Source of the DNA: Spirochaetota bacterium
Lineage (GTDB): Bacteria; Spirochaetota; UBA4802; JAFGJZ01
Direction of reading: 5' to 3'
DNA: 64,000 nucleotides
Assembly: GCA_016934935.1 (NCBI GenBank)
Contig: JAFGRW010000061.1
Coordinates: forward strand, 1-64,000
The number at the start of each line of letters is the position of its first letter. The stretch's first letter is position 1. Positions 35,927 through 45,506 of the stretch are shown here, piece by piece. The position numbers were made by a program, and so were the translations under genes. The notes beneath the pieces are model-generated. The model was not told the origin of the DNA. It saw only the letters and a list, made by a program, of their open reading frames with translations, and ran no database searches.

Positions 35927-35942
35927 AGCAATATTCGTGCCA
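35927..35942 (-). promoter_or_regulatory. Sigma-54 promoter (-24/-12) of the alternative sigma gene
   Basis: On the minus strand the bases read TGGCACG-AATA-TTGCT. This matches the sigma-54 consensus TGGCACG-N4-TTGCW at every fixed position with exact spacing. Transcription would start near 35916, about 59 bases before the sigma-factor ATG. I see no enhancer site I can name. The 420-base gap 35858-36276 also holds the rho-rpmE terminator; the rest is AT-rich. Confidence 0.75.
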
Positions 35943-36166
35943 TTTTCTATAAAAAGCTTAATTGTCAGCATTTAACAAATTTTAACATGTTTTTATTCAG
36001 TTTTATGGAAAAAAAGATAAGTTTTACAAATATTAAAGCACGACTGGACTTTAATAAGCTGGATTTTCAAGTAGTTATATGATTTTTTTATATTTTATAG
36101 TTACATTTTTACACATATGTGAAAATAATACAGTTCAAAATCCTGTTTTAAGTGTATTTTTTACAC

Positions 36167-36206
36167 AAAAAAAACCGGAAAAGGCATTCTATAGCACAAT
36201 TTCCGG
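36167..36206 (-). terminator. Terminator of the rho-rpmE operon
   Basis: On the minus strand CCGGAAA (36206-36200), an 18-base loop and TTTCCGG (36181-36175) are followed by eight T residues (36174-36167). It lies about 70 bases beyond the rpmE stop codon. Confidence 0.8.
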
Positions 36207-36276
36207 CATTATCATTATTTTTTGTCATATTCCCGGCAAAAGAGTTTAACAGATGCCGATATTAAACAAATAAAAA

Positions 36277-36477
36277 TTACTTAAGTTTGTATTTTTGCTT
36301 AAACTTCTCAACACGGCCAGTAGTTGTAACCAGACGCTGCTCTTTTGTATAAAAAGGATGACATGCAGAACAGATCTCGACATGAACATCTTTTTTTGTA
36401 GAGCGCGATTTAACTTCAAACCCACAGGCGCATTTTATTGTAGTTTCCTCATAAACAGGATGTATATCCGATTTCAT
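36277..36477 (-). CDS. rpmE: 50S ribosomal protein L31
   Basis: A 66-residue large-subunit protein of the zinc-binding (C+) type. [22 protein letters not shown] and [15 protein letters not shown] carry the paired Cys ligands. The ATG at 36477 has GGAG six bases upstream and matches the family N-terminus; the frame also opens at 36495. It follows rho after ten bases, a conserved pairing in many bacteria. Confidence 0.95.
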   Translation of the reverse strand: MKSDIHPVYEETTIKCACGFEVKSRSTKKDVHVEICSACHPFYTKEQRLVTTTGRVEKFKQKYKLK

Positions 36478-36487
36478 AATATCTCCT

Positions 36488-37912
36488 TTACCCATTCATA
36501 GTCTTAAAGAAAGCTCTATTGTTTTTTGTGACCTTCATCTTGTCAACCAGTAATTCTATAACTTCAGCCGTACTCATTGTCGAGATAAATTTTCTAAGAA
36601 CCCACAGCTTTTGCAACTCATCTTCTTCGAGTAATAACTCTTCCCTTCTTGTACCAGCCTTGTTCACATCCATAGCAGGATATATTCTTCGTTCAGCCAG
36701 TTTTCGATCCAGGTGCATTTCCGAGTTGCCTGTTCCCTTAAACTCTTCAAAAATTACCTCATCCATTCTGCTACCTGTTTCAACCAGCGCCGTCGCGAGA
36801 ATTGTCAGGCTTCCACCCTGTTCAATATTTCTTGCAGCACCAAAAAAACGTTTTGGCCGGTGTAAAGCATTCGAGTCTACACCACCAGAGAGTATTTTGC
36901 CCGAAGTCGGAACAACCTGATTGTAAGCACGAGCAAGCCTTGTAATGGAATCAAGTAAAATGACAACATCATGCTTATGCTCCACAAGACGTTTGGCTTT
37001 TTCGATAACCATCTCTGCAACCTGGACATGGCGTTGAGCGGGCTCGTCAAAGGTAGAAGAGACAACCTCTCCTTTAACGGAACGTTGCATATCAGTTACC
37101 TCTTCCGGACGTTCGTCAATCAGAAGAACAATCAAAACAACCTCCGGATGATTAGTAGCAATCGCGTTCGCTAACTTTTGCAGAAGCACGGTTTTACCGG
37201 TTCGTGGAGGAGCAACAATCAATCCACGCTGCCCCTTGCCAATTGGAGTCATGATATTTACTATCCGCATATCAATCTCGTCTGAGACAGTCTCAAGATT
37301 TAATCTTTCATGCGGATGAAGAGGAGTAAGGTTATCAAACAAAATACGTCTGGTAAGGTTTTCCGGGTTTTCGAAGTTGACTGCTTCAACTCGAAGAAGA
37401 GCAAAAAAACGCTCATTATCTTTAGGAGGTCTGATCTGTCCCGCAATGGTATCGCCGGTCTTTAACGCAAATAGACGAATCTGAGAAGGCGAAACATAAA
37501 TATCATCAGGCCCAGGCAGATAGTTGTAGTTTGAAGAACGTAAAAAACCATAACCATCCGGTAAAACCTCAAGAACTCCCGTTGCGAAAATATTTCCGTT
37601 ACGCTCAGTTTGTCCTTTTAATATCTGAAAAATTAGATCCTGTTTCTTCAGTCCTGAAATTCCTTCAAGTCCCATATCTTTTGCAATAGTTACAAGATTA
37701 GTGATGGTTTTTAGTTTCAGTTCTGCCAAATCAAGATTTTCGGGCACAGGCATTTTCCCGGTTCTTCTTCGGGAAGGAGATGCCTTCCTCTCGGGTTTAG
37801 ACTCTTTTTCTGTTGAAGCAGGAGCATCTGACAATCCCTGCTCGGAAGGAAGAGTCTCTTCACTCTTTAAATCATTATCCATCGGCGTACCTTTATCATG
37901 ATTTTCCGACAT
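36488..37912 (-). CDS. rho: Transcription termination factor Rho
   Basis: A 474-residue hexameric RNA helicase. It has an N-terminal acidic and basic extension of about 50 residues absent from E. coli Rho, then the Rho N domain ([35 protein letters not shown]), an S1-like RNA-binding domain ([15 protein letters not shown]), and the ATPase with P-loop [10 protein letters not shown], Walker B and the Q/R loops ([32 protein letters not shown]). A good sigma-70 promoter lies upstream. rpmE follows in the same transcript. Confidence 0.97.
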   Translation of the reverse strand: MSENHDKGTPMDNDLKSEETLPSEQGLSDAPASTEKESKPERKASPSRRRTGKMPVPENLDLAELKLKTITNLVTIAKDMGLEGISGLKKQDLIFQILKGQTERNGNIFATGVLEVLPDGYGFLRSSNYNYLPGPDDIYVSPSQIRLFALKTGDTIAGQIRPPKDNERFFALLRVEAVNFENPENLTRRILFDNLTPLHPHERLNLETVSDEIDMRIVNIMTPIGKGQRGLIVAPPRTGKTVLLQKLANAIATNHPEVVLIVLLIDERPEEVTDMQRSVKGEVVSSTFDEPAQRHVQVAEMVIEKAKRLVEHKHDVVILLDSITRLARAYNQVVPTSGKILSGGVDSNALHRPKRFFGAARNIEQGGSLTILATALVETGSRMDEVIFEEFKGTGNSEMHLDRKLAERRIYPAMDVNKAGTRREELLLEEDELQKLWVLRKFISTMSTAEVIELLVDKMKVTKNNRAFFKTMNG

Positions 37913-37990
37913 ACATCAAATATAGAAATGCTCGAAGTTTGCGGAATGTTTGTTTACGTATTATAGCGGTTTTTTGGACTGGTCAGAGCA

Positions 37991-38019
37991 TATATAAAAA
38001 TGCAATGGGCAATTGTCAA
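37991..38019 (-). promoter_or_regulatory. Sigma-70 promoter of the rho operon
   Basis: On the minus strand a perfect TTGACA (38019-38014), a 17-base spacer and TATATA (37996-37991) sit about 80 bases before the rho ATG, leaving a leader of about 72 bases. Confidence 0.65.
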
Positions 38020-38035
38020 ACTTTTTTCAAGCGTT

Positions 38036-38995
38036 TTATGTATTAATTCCTAATTTTTTAATTTTTTTCTGTAATGCTGACCTGGAAATATCAAGCATTT
38101 CTGCTGTAATAGTCAGTTCATTACCGGACGCATGAAGGGCATCAACAATAAGCTTACGCTCATATGCCTCCACCTTCCCGTCAAAAGAGACGGCATCCTG
38201 ATTTGTACCGGCATCAGCGTGCTCTTTAAGACCTCGTGAGCAATATATTAAATAACCAACGGATTTACCCTCATTTTTCATTGGAACTTTCTCATAATAG
38301 AGATCAAGCTCTTTGTTATAAAAACAGTATTCCCCAAGAGAGCCCTCAAAATAATCATTAAGAGTAACATCGGCAAATGATTTTTCTATATATTCAACAT
38401 CGGGTTCAAAAACATCCAGGCGCTCACATACCAACTGTTCAAAAAGCCCATTATAAAAAACAGTGCCCCCATTCTGATTAACGGCATAAAGGGGACGCGG
38501 AATATGCTCAAGTATCATGTAAATCATCCACTCAAGTGCCGCATCTTCCTTATTTTGCTGCACTTCAAGATCTACATCATTTTTTTTCATTCGAGTTACA
38601 TCAGAAGCCTCTAGAAGATCAATACGTGACCAATTCCCCTTCTCTTCACCAAAAATATTAATTACAGGAAAGAGTTTTTCATTACCGATCAATGCGACAA
38701 CTTCCTCGAATTCCATCTTTTGAGCTACTTTCATTACAAAGGCGTCTATCTTAACCGAATCAAAGTTATCAATATCGCTCATAGCGGCAGTCAAGGCAGG
38801 TTTAGTAATAATTCCAAACAGATGATTGTCTCTCGAAACTACAGGCAAAAGGGGCACATTGCGTTCAAAAAAAATCCGCATAATATCAGCCGCCCGTTTC
38901 TTTGTTGTATCAAACGGATTTGACTCATATTCGAGTAATTCTTTAAAATCCTGTCCTGAATATTCAGAAGCTTTATGCGGATTGTTGCCTTTCAT
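38036..38995 (-). CDS. CBS-PAS-Fis-type HTH regulator
   Basis: A 319-residue regulator. Residues 30-130 hold a CBS-domain pair (ADIMRIFFERNVPLLPVVSRDNHLFGIITKPAL...), residues 150-250 a PAS-like domain (EHIPRPLYAVNQNGGTVFYNGLFEQLV), and the end a Fis-type helix-turn-helix (EAYERKLIVDALHASGNELTITAEMLDISRSALQKKIKKLG), as in NtrC-family proteins but without their AAA domain. The ligand of the CBS pair is unknown; in relatives it is often an adenine nucleotide. It follows dapB after three bases, so it may link lysine or wall-precursor synthesis to energy state. Confidence 0.8.
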   Translation of the reverse strand: MKGNNPHKASEYSGQDFKELLEYESNPFDTTKKRAADIMRIFFERNVPLLPVVSRDNHLFGIITKPALTAAMSDIDNFDSVKIDAFVMKVAQKMEFEEVVALIGNEKLFPVINIFGEEKGNWSRIDLLEASDVTRMKKNDVDLEVQQNKEDAALEWMIYMILEHIPRPLYAVNQNGGTVFYNGLFEQLVCERLDVFEPDVEYIEKSFADVTLNDYFEGSLGEYCFYNKELDLYYEKVPMKNEGKSVGYLIYCSRGLKEHADAGTNQDAVSFDGKVEAYERKLIVDALHASGNELTITAEMLDISRSALQKKIKKLGINT

Positions 38996-38998
38996 CTT

Positions 38999-39799
38999 TT
39001 AACCTATATTAAGTACATCAAGCATCGAATAGAGGCCGGGCTTGGCACTTACCACAAATTCAGAAGCCCGAACCGCGCCATCCGCAAGAACTCTCCGATC
39101 AGTTGCTCTATGTGTTATCTCTATTCGTTCACCCAAACCACAAAAAAAAGCTGTATGTTCACCGACAATATCACCACCACGCAAAACCTGAACTCCTATT
39201 TCGTTATCGGTTCGTTCTCCTATTATTCCACGGTCACGATAAGCTTCCGTACATTTCTCAAAATCACGATGGCCTTTACGTATATGATTTATTATTGTAG
39301 AAGCCGTACCGGATGGCGAATCCTTTTTGTTGCGATGATGCGCCTCAAAAACTTCTGCATCGTACGAGCCACCCAAAACGCCAGCTGCCATTTCTGCAAG
39401 TTTAAAAAGAAGATTTACCCCTACAGACATATTTGTTGCGTAGACAATAGCTATCTTTTTAGAAGCATCTTCTATTCGTTTTTCCATATCAGAATCAAGA
39501 CCAGTAGTAGCAATAACAAGGGGCTTTGAGGCCTCAACTGCCGCGTCAAGTATCTTCATGGCGGCTGCCGGTGCTGAAAAATCAACAACACAATCGACAT
39601 CCTTAATTGCAGATGCCGATATCTCTCCAACAATTGCACCCGAATTCCTGCCAACAACCTCAAGTGCAGGATCTTTTCCATAAAATGGTGAAGACGGTAT
39701 ATCGAAAGAGTTGCCTACGCTATGACCTTTAGAATACAGGGAACGCGCAATAGCCTGCCCCATTCTTCCGCCGAAACCGCAAATACTTACTACACTCAT
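38999..39799 (-). CDS. dapB: 4-hydroxy-tetrahydrodipicolinate reductase
   Basis: A 266-residue NAD(P)H-dependent enzyme of the diaminopimelate/lysine pathway. The dinucleotide motif is GFGGRMGQAIARSL (8-21). The catalytic region is EVFEAHHRNKKDSPSGTA, with the HH and KKDxPSGTA residues intact. It overlaps dapA by four bases. The preferred cofactor, NADH or NADPH, cannot be read from sequence alone. Confidence 0.95.
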   Translation of the reverse strand: MSVVSICGFGGRMGQAIARSLYSKGHSVGNSFDIPSSPFYGKDPALEVVGRNSGAIVGEISASAIKDVDCVVDFSAPAAAMKILDAAVEASKPLVIATTGLDSDMEKRIEDASKKIAIVYATNMSVGVNLLFKLAEMAAGVLGGSYDAEVFEAHHRNKKDSPSGTASTIINHIRKGHRDFEKCTEAYRDRGIIGERTDNEIGVQVLRGGDIVGEHTAFFCGLGERIEITHRATDRRVLADGAVRASEFVVSAKPGLYSMLDVLNIG

Positions 39800-40674
39800 A
39801 ATTTAACCCCATATTCAGCGAAGGTTTGTACAATTATTTTCAGTTTATCATCCTCCAAAGGAAGAAGAGGTTTTCTTACCTGTGGAGAACATTTACCCGC
39901 GGCAGCCATAACTGCTTTTATCGGAATTGGATTTGTATCCAGAAACATCATCCTGCAAAGAGGGAGTATTCTGTAAAAAAGTTCTTTAGACTCCGCGTGC
40001 TCTCCGTTTAACCAGCTTGAGGCAACCTTTACCATGTCCGCCGGAATAATATTCGATAAAACCGAAACAACACCGGTTGCACCTACAGCCATGGCCGGCA
40101 AAACAAGATTATCGTCACCGATCATAAGGTTTAGACGGTTACCAAGCAATTCGACGATCCGCATAACCTGCCCGATATCACCTGCAGCTTCTTTTAAAGC
40201 TACTACATTCGAAGAAACCTCACAAAGCTCTGCCATGGATTCCGGTTCGAAATTTACGCCGGTTCGCCCGGGAATATTATACAACATAACCGGCACACCA
40301 ATATTCTTGGCAACTGTAGCAAAATGATCCACAAGACATCTTTGTGGAGGCTTGTTGTAGTAGGGATTAACGACCAGGACTGCGTCCGCACCACATTTCT
40401 CTGCATTCTTTGAGAGAAAAACGGCTTCATCTGTAGAATTGGAACCTGTACCTGCAAGGACCTTTACTCTTCCATTAACCGCTTTAACAACATGAGCAAT
40501 TATCTGATTATGTTCTTCATGAGATACAGTAGGAGATTCACCGGTTGTTCCCATTGGAAGAACACCGGAAACTCCAGCCGTAACCTGCTCTTCAATAATT
40601 CTATCTAATGAATCATAGTCAATTGAACCGTCTTTAAACGGCGTTATAAGGGCTGTATAAACTCCTCTAAACAT
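39796..40674 (-). CDS. dapA: 4-hydroxy-tetrahydrodipicolinate synthase
   Basis: A 292-residue aldolase that condenses pyruvate with aspartate semialdehyde. GTTGESPTVS is the pyruvate-binding segment, YNIPGRTGVNF carries the catalytic Tyr and structural Arg, and the Schiff-base Lys is in VVALKEAAGD. The order dapA-dapB-regulator suggests one operon. A lipoprotein gene lies 35 bases upstream in the same direction. Confidence 0.95.
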   Translation of the reverse strand: MFRGVYTALITPFKDGSIDYDSLDRIIEEQVTAGVSGVLPMGTTGESPTVSHEEHNQIIAHVVKAVNGRVKVLAGTGSNSTDEAVFLSKNAEKCGADAVLVVNPYYNKPPQRCLVDHFATVAKNIGVPVMLYNIPGRTGVNFEPESMAELCEVSSNVVALKEAAGDIGQVMRIVELLGNRLNLMIGDDNLVLPAMAVGATGVVSVLSNIIPADMVKVASSWLNGEHAESKELFYRILPLCRMMFLDTNPIPIKAVMAAAGKCSPQVRKPLLPLEDDKLKIIVQTFAEYGVKL

Positions 40675-40709
40675 TCGATCTCCTCTATTTTTCCGGGTCT
40701 TTGCCCGTT

Positions 40710-41102
40710 TTATCTTCTTTCACGCTCTTCGGCAGTTAATTCACGCTTTCGCTGTACAACCTCGTCAAGCATCGGATAAAATTTATCCTCTTCGAAAATT
40801 TCACTTTCAAAATCATCTCCGAACAGATAAAGTATCAGATAGTGTTCGGACGCCAGATACCCTTTATCGTTCGGAAAAGCATATACTTTAAGATAGTTCT
40901 TGGAGGCAACAAAATAGATCTGAACTTCTGTTCCTTTTTTTATTACCACCTGCTCTTCATATTTTACATCTATTAATGTTTCGTATAGATAGGCTTCCCT
41001 CTTCATTACAGACTCGACCTGCTCTTCTTTAATAAAAGTCGAACAGCTGCTTAAAAGAATAAGCAAAATACAAAAGAGGTAAAAACTTACAGCTTTTTTC
41101 AT
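40710..41102 (-). CDS. Hypothetical lipoprotein
   Basis: A 130-residue protein with a type-II signal peptide: MKKAVSFYLFCILLILLSSC, where the lipobox Cys is residue 20. The mature part is acidic and mixed alpha/beta: KREAYLYETLIDVKYEEQVVIKKGTEVQIYFVASKNYLKVYAFP. I do not recognise a family. It would be lipid-anchored, probably in the outer membrane, given LolA. It precedes dapA in the same direction and may be part of that operon. Confidence 0.7.
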   Translation of the reverse strand: MKKAVSFYLFCILLILLSSCSTFIKEEQVESVMKREAYLYETLIDVKYEEQVVIKKGTEVQIYFVASKNYLKVYAFPNDKGYLASEHYLILYLFGDDFESEIFEEDKFYPMLDEVVQRKRELTAEERERR

Positions 41103-41182
41103 ATTTACTCCAGGTTGTCAGCATTTTGTAGAGCTGTTATCCGTTTAGGCTATTTTTGAGCATTTATAAAGTCAAGAAAATA

Positions 41183-42097
41183 TTATGACGCATTAAAAAG
41201 CTCCGCCAACTCTTCAGCCATGACACTTTCAAACCATAATACATCAAGCCCCCGCTTCTTCATACCTCTAAACCAGGTTCTTTGACGTTTTGCAAGCCTG
41301 AAAATTTCATTAAGAAGACTCTCTCTCATTGTGTTATAATTGATATCTCCATCAAGATACAAACTGACATATTTATACTCCATCCCGAACATGATCATTC
41401 TTTCGCGGCTTACACCACTCTCTAGCAATGTGCGAACCTCATCCAACATACCCTGAGCCAATCGTTCATCCAACCTGTGACTTATTCGTTTTTTTAGTAT
41501 ATCTGTCGGTGGTGAAACAACAGTAATCATTGGCCTTATATCAGTATTTTCACCCGGGCTGACAGGTTTTCCCGAGCAAGATTGGGCGATCTCGATTGCC
41601 CGGATTATTCTCTTTTTAGATGACAAATCACAATTTTTATAAATATCGGGATAAGAATTCAAATCTTCGATCAGATCTTCACGGCTTTTCAATGAAAGTA
41701 TTTTTCGCAGATTTTCATCAGGCGCAGCATCAGACACCGCATATTTCAGAAGTGCTCCTTCGATATAGAGCCCCGTTCCTCCGCAAACAACCGGGACATT
41801 CCCTCTGCCAATTATCCCGTCAAAACAGGGATAAAAATCATGAAGATAGTTATAAAGGGAGTATACTTCATCAGGATTGGCACAATCAACAAGATGGACT
41901 TTAACTGCCGGCCCTCCTTCGGTATACTCTGAAAGATCTTTGCCACTGCCTATATCCATTCCACGATATACCTGCCTTGAATCGGCAGAAATAATTTCGC
42001 CGCCTGCAATACGGGCTGTCTTAACAGCAAGAGCAGTTTTACCACTGGCGGTCGGCCCGGCAATAACAATAGAATTGTATTTTTTATCTGCTAGCAT
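41183..42097 (-). CDS. miaA: tRNA dimethylallyltransferase
   Basis: A 304-residue enzyme that prenylates A37 of tRNAs reading U-starting codons. The P-loop is AGPTASGKTAL (about 13-23), with ISADSRQVYRGMDIGS, an insertion domain, and late KRQRTWFRG, all diagnostic. It is followed by the membrane acyltransferase gene 18 bases upstream. No hfq lies nearby. Confidence 0.95.
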   Translation of the reverse strand: MLADKKYNSIVIAGPTASGKTALAVKTARIAGGEIISADSRQVYRGMDIGSGKDLSEYTEGGPAVKVHLVDCANPDEVYSLYNYLHDFYPCFDGIIGRGNVPVVCGGTGLYIEGALLKYAVSDAAPDENLRKILSLKSREDLIEDLNSYPDIYKNCDLSSKKRIIRAIEIAQSCSGKPVSPGENTDIRPMITVVSPPTDILKKRISHRLDERLAQGMLDEVRTLLESGVSRERMIMFGMEYKYVSLYLDGDINYNTMRESLLNEIFRLAKRQRTWFRGMKKRGLDVLWFESVMAEELAELFNAS

Positions 42098-42115
42098 TAA
42101 AATTGTACATTTAGT

Positions 42116-43177
42116 TTACGAAAATTTGCGAATCAGCCATTCAAGACCGAATCGATAGTATACCATGCTCCATAACCGTTCCGCTAAAACACAAAATACC
42201 AAAACCGCAACTGTAACGGAAATTGTAAAAACCTTCGAAAACTCTCCACCCATATCTGAATTGTATACCAGTTGCTTAACAAATAGATGAGCCGCGAAAA
42301 CAGACAATGATATTCGACCAATAGAAACCATCCATGCAGAGAAGAACCCAAAATGTTTAACGGCAAAATGAAAAATATAGATCAAAAAAGGCACCGAACC
42401 TGTCAGGAAAAGAAAGGCAGGCCCCAAAACTGGATAAAATCTGATCCGGATTGTTACAATCCGGCTTATAAAGGGGTTTAGTTCTGCCAGGTCAGTAAAA
42501 ATTGCCATAGAAGCGAATATAGCCGCAATAAGCCAAAGGATAGCCCCCTGAAGAAGAAGTTTTCGATACCTGTTTTGAGCAATATCTTGTGCGCCATTAT
42601 AACCGAAGATAAAAAAAGCAAGCCATGGCAACACCGGAAAGTGCCCCTCGACAAAGGCAAAACGCAAGAAGGGAAGTGATAGTTCCAAATCCCCCATACG
42701 CGGGCTATTTATAGAGTATGGGGTATTAAGCAGAGTCTGAAAAACAATAGATAAACCAAATATTAGCCAGAACAGGATTATTCTTTGCCAGCTCTTGATA
42801 ACCGAAAGCAGCGGAACAGTAATAAATGCGAAACCAATAAGATGCAAAACATACCAGGATGCCGGAGTAAACCATGACGTGATAAGAAGATTCAGGATAT
42901 ACCCGGTAATGATAAGCAGAACTCCCCTTTTAACAATCTTTTTATGATCACGATACTTCTCCATAAAAAATGAGGCTCCGCTACCAGCACAGAATATAAA
43001 AAGTGGTGCCGAAAAAGCTGAAAGGGATATGGCGGCAAAATAGATCGGATTTTCAGAAGCTACTGAAGTACTTTTGGAATAACCTTCCCATAACCAAACT
43101 GAAAAATGCTGCACTATCATGAAAATAAGGGCAAACCCCTTTGCAAAATCGAGTGTAAGATTACGTTTTTCTATCAT
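42116..43177 (-). CDS. Membrane acyltransferase (HGSNAT/DUF1624-like)
   Basis: A 353-residue polytopic protein with about ten membrane helices. Its opening RNLTLDFAKGFALIFMIVQHFSVWLW carries the Asp, and His in the first helix, of the heparan-alpha-glucosaminide N-acetyltransferase-like (DUF1624/YeiB) superfamily, which includes sugar or teichoic-acid acetylation enzymes. The substrate is unknown. It follows nothing close on the same strand, so it starts the miaA-containing unit; an AT-rich gap with a hairpin lies upstream. Confidence 0.75.
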   Translation of the reverse strand: MIEKRNLTLDFAKGFALIFMIVQHFSVWLWEGYSKSTSVASENPIYFAAISLSAFSAPLFIFCAGSGASFFMEKYRDHKKIVKRGVLLIITGYILNLLITSWFTPASWYVLHLIGFAFITVPLLSVIKSWQRIILFWLIFGLSIVFQTLLNTPYSINSPRMGDLELSLPFLRFAFVEGHFPVLPWLAFFIFGYNGAQDIAQNRYRKLLLQGAILWLIAAIFASMAIFTDLAELNPFISRIVTIRIRFYPVLGPAFLFLTGSVPFLIYIFHFAVKHFGFFSAWMVSIGRISLSVFAAHLFVKQLVYNSDMGGEFSKVFTISVTVAVLVFCVLAERLWSMVYYRFGLEWLIRKFS

Positions 43178-43310
43178 TATAATAATTTCAATCCAAAATC
43201 AACACTATTTAAATGGTAATTATCGGACTCCTTGTAATTGCAAAGATATAAATCGGAGAATTAACACCTTGAATAAAAATTATATTTCGTTTAAATAGTG
43301 TCAAGTCATA

Positions 43311-43344
43311 ATAAATAGCCGGCAAATGATTGCCGGTTATTTAT
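43311..43344. terminator. 15-bp hairpin after the duplicated-domain lipoprotein
   Basis: Bases 43311-43325 pair with 43330-43344 around ATGA, with a single G-U pair. On the minus strand it lies about 130 bases beyond the stop codon of the lipoprotein gene, followed by an AT-rich tail. Upstream, ACACTATTTAAA (43202-43213) and TTTAAATAGTGT (43290-43301) form a separate perfect 12-base inverted repeat. Confidence 0.5.
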
Positions 43345-43475
43345 CAGTAATCCCAATTATTATTCAACAAAGAAATTGCATGGTGTAGGTAGTTCTTATC
43401 AGAACAATAATCTTATATCACAAGTTAAAAAACCCACAAACATAAAAAAATCATTTATAGCAGGCACAGAATTAT

Positions 43476-44357
43476 TTATTCCTGTAGATACGAGAATATA
43501 CGTTCCGCACTTATTTCAATAATCTGAGTATTGTCAGAGTTGTACCCCCAGACCATCCAGTAGTAATCATTCCCTTCCTGAAGAACCAGAGGTTCCGACT
43601 CGTTAAAAGCGTCAGCCGTTTGGGAATATTTACACATATCAAGAAGATAAGCACTACCTCGGTCATAATAACTCATACCAGGCCCAATTCCCCCCAAACA
43701 ATTATCCATTGTGATGGAAAAATATTCACCGTCTGAAGAAACCAAAGGCTTTGCATCAAATATTGCTAAAACAAGAAATGGAGAAGAAAATGATGAATAA
43801 TTAAACTCAATATTATCTGATACCTTTTGCCAATGTTCAGGTAAATCAAGCAAAATTGTTTTTTCATTTTTTCCCATATATGTAAACTGATAAATAGGAC
43901 TCGATTCATAAATTTCGGTCAAATAGTCGTCCAGTCCCCAAACCAACCAGTAATAGGTTTTGCCAACTTCCAACTCAGGTGAGTTCTCTCCGGTAAAAGA
44001 CATATCGTCCATAGAAAAATCTCTCATATCAGAAAGGAAGACCTGACCACGAACAAATCCCGGCATAGAGTTATGTATACCTCCAACACAGTCTTGCCAA
44101 TTGCTAATCTGATTACTGGTATTAATTTGAACTTTTTCGGAAAAAATTGCTACATTCAGGTATAATGAATAAAACTCTGAAAAAGTAAATTTTATATCAC
44201 CTGATACGTCTGATTCATCTTCCGGTGAAAAAATGGTTATATTACTCGAATCATAAAAAGCACTGGCTTCATCGCTACAAGATACCAATATACTTCCCAC
44301 TGCCAATAAGATAAACAGCACTAAAATAGAAGAAATTATTTTCAAAATATTGAGCAT
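43476..44357 (-). CDS. Lipoprotein with duplicated domain
   Basis: A 293-residue exported protein. The signal peptide ends in the lipobox ILVSC, with Cys 27. The mature protein holds two related repeats, about 39-160 and 167-290. Shared marks are DCVGGI/NCLGGI, then a segment ending LSDM/LLDM, GKTYYWLVWG/GNDYYWMVWG and a closing strand. I do not know the fold; it is secreted and beta-rich. GGAGGAG precedes the start. It overlaps the preceding barrel gene by 16 bases, so the two are probably one unit. A decayed third copy lies 1.2 kb away. Confidence 0.65.
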   Translation of the reverse strand: MLNILKIISSILVLFILLAVGSILVSCSDEASAFYDSSNITIFSPEDESDVSGDIKFTFSEFYSLYLNVAIFSEKVQINTSNQISNWQDCVGGIHNSMPGFVRGQVFLSDMRDFSMDDMSFTGENSPELEVGKTYYWLVWGLDDYLTEIYESSPIYQFTYMGKNEKTILLDLPEHWQKVSDNIEFNYSSFSSPFLVLAIFDAKPLVSSDGEYFSITMDNCLGGIGPGMSYYDRGSAYLLDMCKYSQTADAFNESEPLVLQEGNDYYWMVWGYNSDNTQIIEISAERIFSYLQE

Positions 44358-44992
44358 GACACTCCTCCTGCAATATAAAATGAACTAATGTCTATTTTTT
44401 TACCATCAACAACATCCCATTCTCCAGTCATTCCTTGCGACCTAAGACCATAAGTCTCAAAAGATCCCGTATATCGAATATAACGTGTTTCAAGATAAAC
44501 ATTAAATAATTTTGCCGGGAAGATAACAATACCCGCAGATACCCCATATGCCAATATACTATTATCATTGTCGTCATAATCGTCTTTAATTTCATCGAAC
44601 TGATCTAAGAATGGAACACTTCCAAATCCTCCAACAAAGGGAGCAATGTTTCTGTTTTTAAATAAATAGTATCTCAAGTGAAGAGAGTAAGCACCTTCTT
44701 CAAACTCTTGTTTATAACCAATATCACCATAAACAGATTCAGCTGATGCATCACGCTCAAAATCTTCACCCGATATCTCTAAAAGCAGGGCAAAAGAGGA
44801 GTAGCCGACTCCTATAAATGCCCCCATTCCGCCTGTTGAATCAACACTATTCATACCGACTCGTTGATTAATGTTTAAACCGGCCATTAAATGAAAATCC
44901 ATTAAACCGGGCGTGTCCTTTTCATCAGAATAGGCATTCGAAGATATTACAATAATCAGAAAAGAGAAAAGCACGACAAACATCTTTTGCAT
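44342..44992 (-). CDS. Outer-membrane beta-barrel-like protein
   Basis: A 216-residue secreted protein with a signal peptide cleaved near SNA/YSD (residues 19-22). The mature part has amphipathic strands (DFHLMAGLNINQRVGM, AFIGVGYSSFALLLEI, NVYLETRYIRYTG) and ends in a C-terminal Phe (CSIF), typical of small porin-like barrels handled by the BAM machine. I cannot name its family. It is co-oriented with, and overlaps, the duplicated-domain lipoprotein gene, suggesting a barrel-lipoprotein pair. Confidence 0.65.
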   Translation of the reverse strand: MQKMFVVLFSFLIIVISSNAYSDEKDTPGLMDFHLMAGLNINQRVGMNSVDSTGGMGAFIGVGYSSFALLLEISGEDFERDASAESVYGDIGYKQEFEEGAYSLHLRYYLFKNRNIAPFVGGFGSVPFLDQFDEIKDDYDDNDNSILAYGVSAGIVIFPAKLFNVYLETRYIRYTGSFETYGLRSQGMTGEWDVVDGKKIDISSFYIAGGVSCSIF

Positions 44993-45076
44993 AAATCACC
45001 TCTTTATACTTTTTCTTAAACGATCTATTTTGCTCATCAAAAAAAAACATGCATACAAACAAAACAACAACATAAC

Positions 45077-45091
45077 TGGCATGATATTTGC
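45077..45091 (+). promoter_or_regulatory. Sigma-54-like promoter with no intact downstream gene
   Basis: On the plus strand TGGCATG-ATAT-TTGC has the spacing and all but one base of the -24/-12 consensus (T instead of C at position six). Downstream there is no open gene until a decayed relic at about 45606, so it could drive an untranslated RNA or be a fossil promoter. Confidence 0.4.
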
Positions 45092-45506
45092 GGCAAGATT
45101 TGAACTACAAAGAATTTTAACATTATTGACTGATATTGATTAATTTAACTTACAAATCCAATCAGTCAGTATAATTAATGCATTAAACATGCCATTATCA
45201 GGACGTTTTTATAAATTTTGGAAATTATTCAGCTGAATAATATATATTATTAAAAATAAAGAATAAAAATTCCAACAGCTTCCGTTTTGACTTTTATTTA
45301 CCGTAAAGGAAGAAAATATCATATAACTTAAGAAATATTCTTAAACATTATTACAATATTGTTTATATTCAAACAGAAAAACTGATACAATACTGCATTT
45401 AGTGTTTATGTTGATTTTGATTTTGATTTTGCAAATGTTGGCTTTATTTTATGTTTTTTTACAAATATAATTATTAATGTAAATGCAATATAAACGCATT
45501 ATTTTG

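Noticed and set aside
38975-39529. 184-residue plus-strand frame across dapB
   Set aside because: It lies wholly opposite dapB and its composition is that of an antisense reading of a conserved gene.
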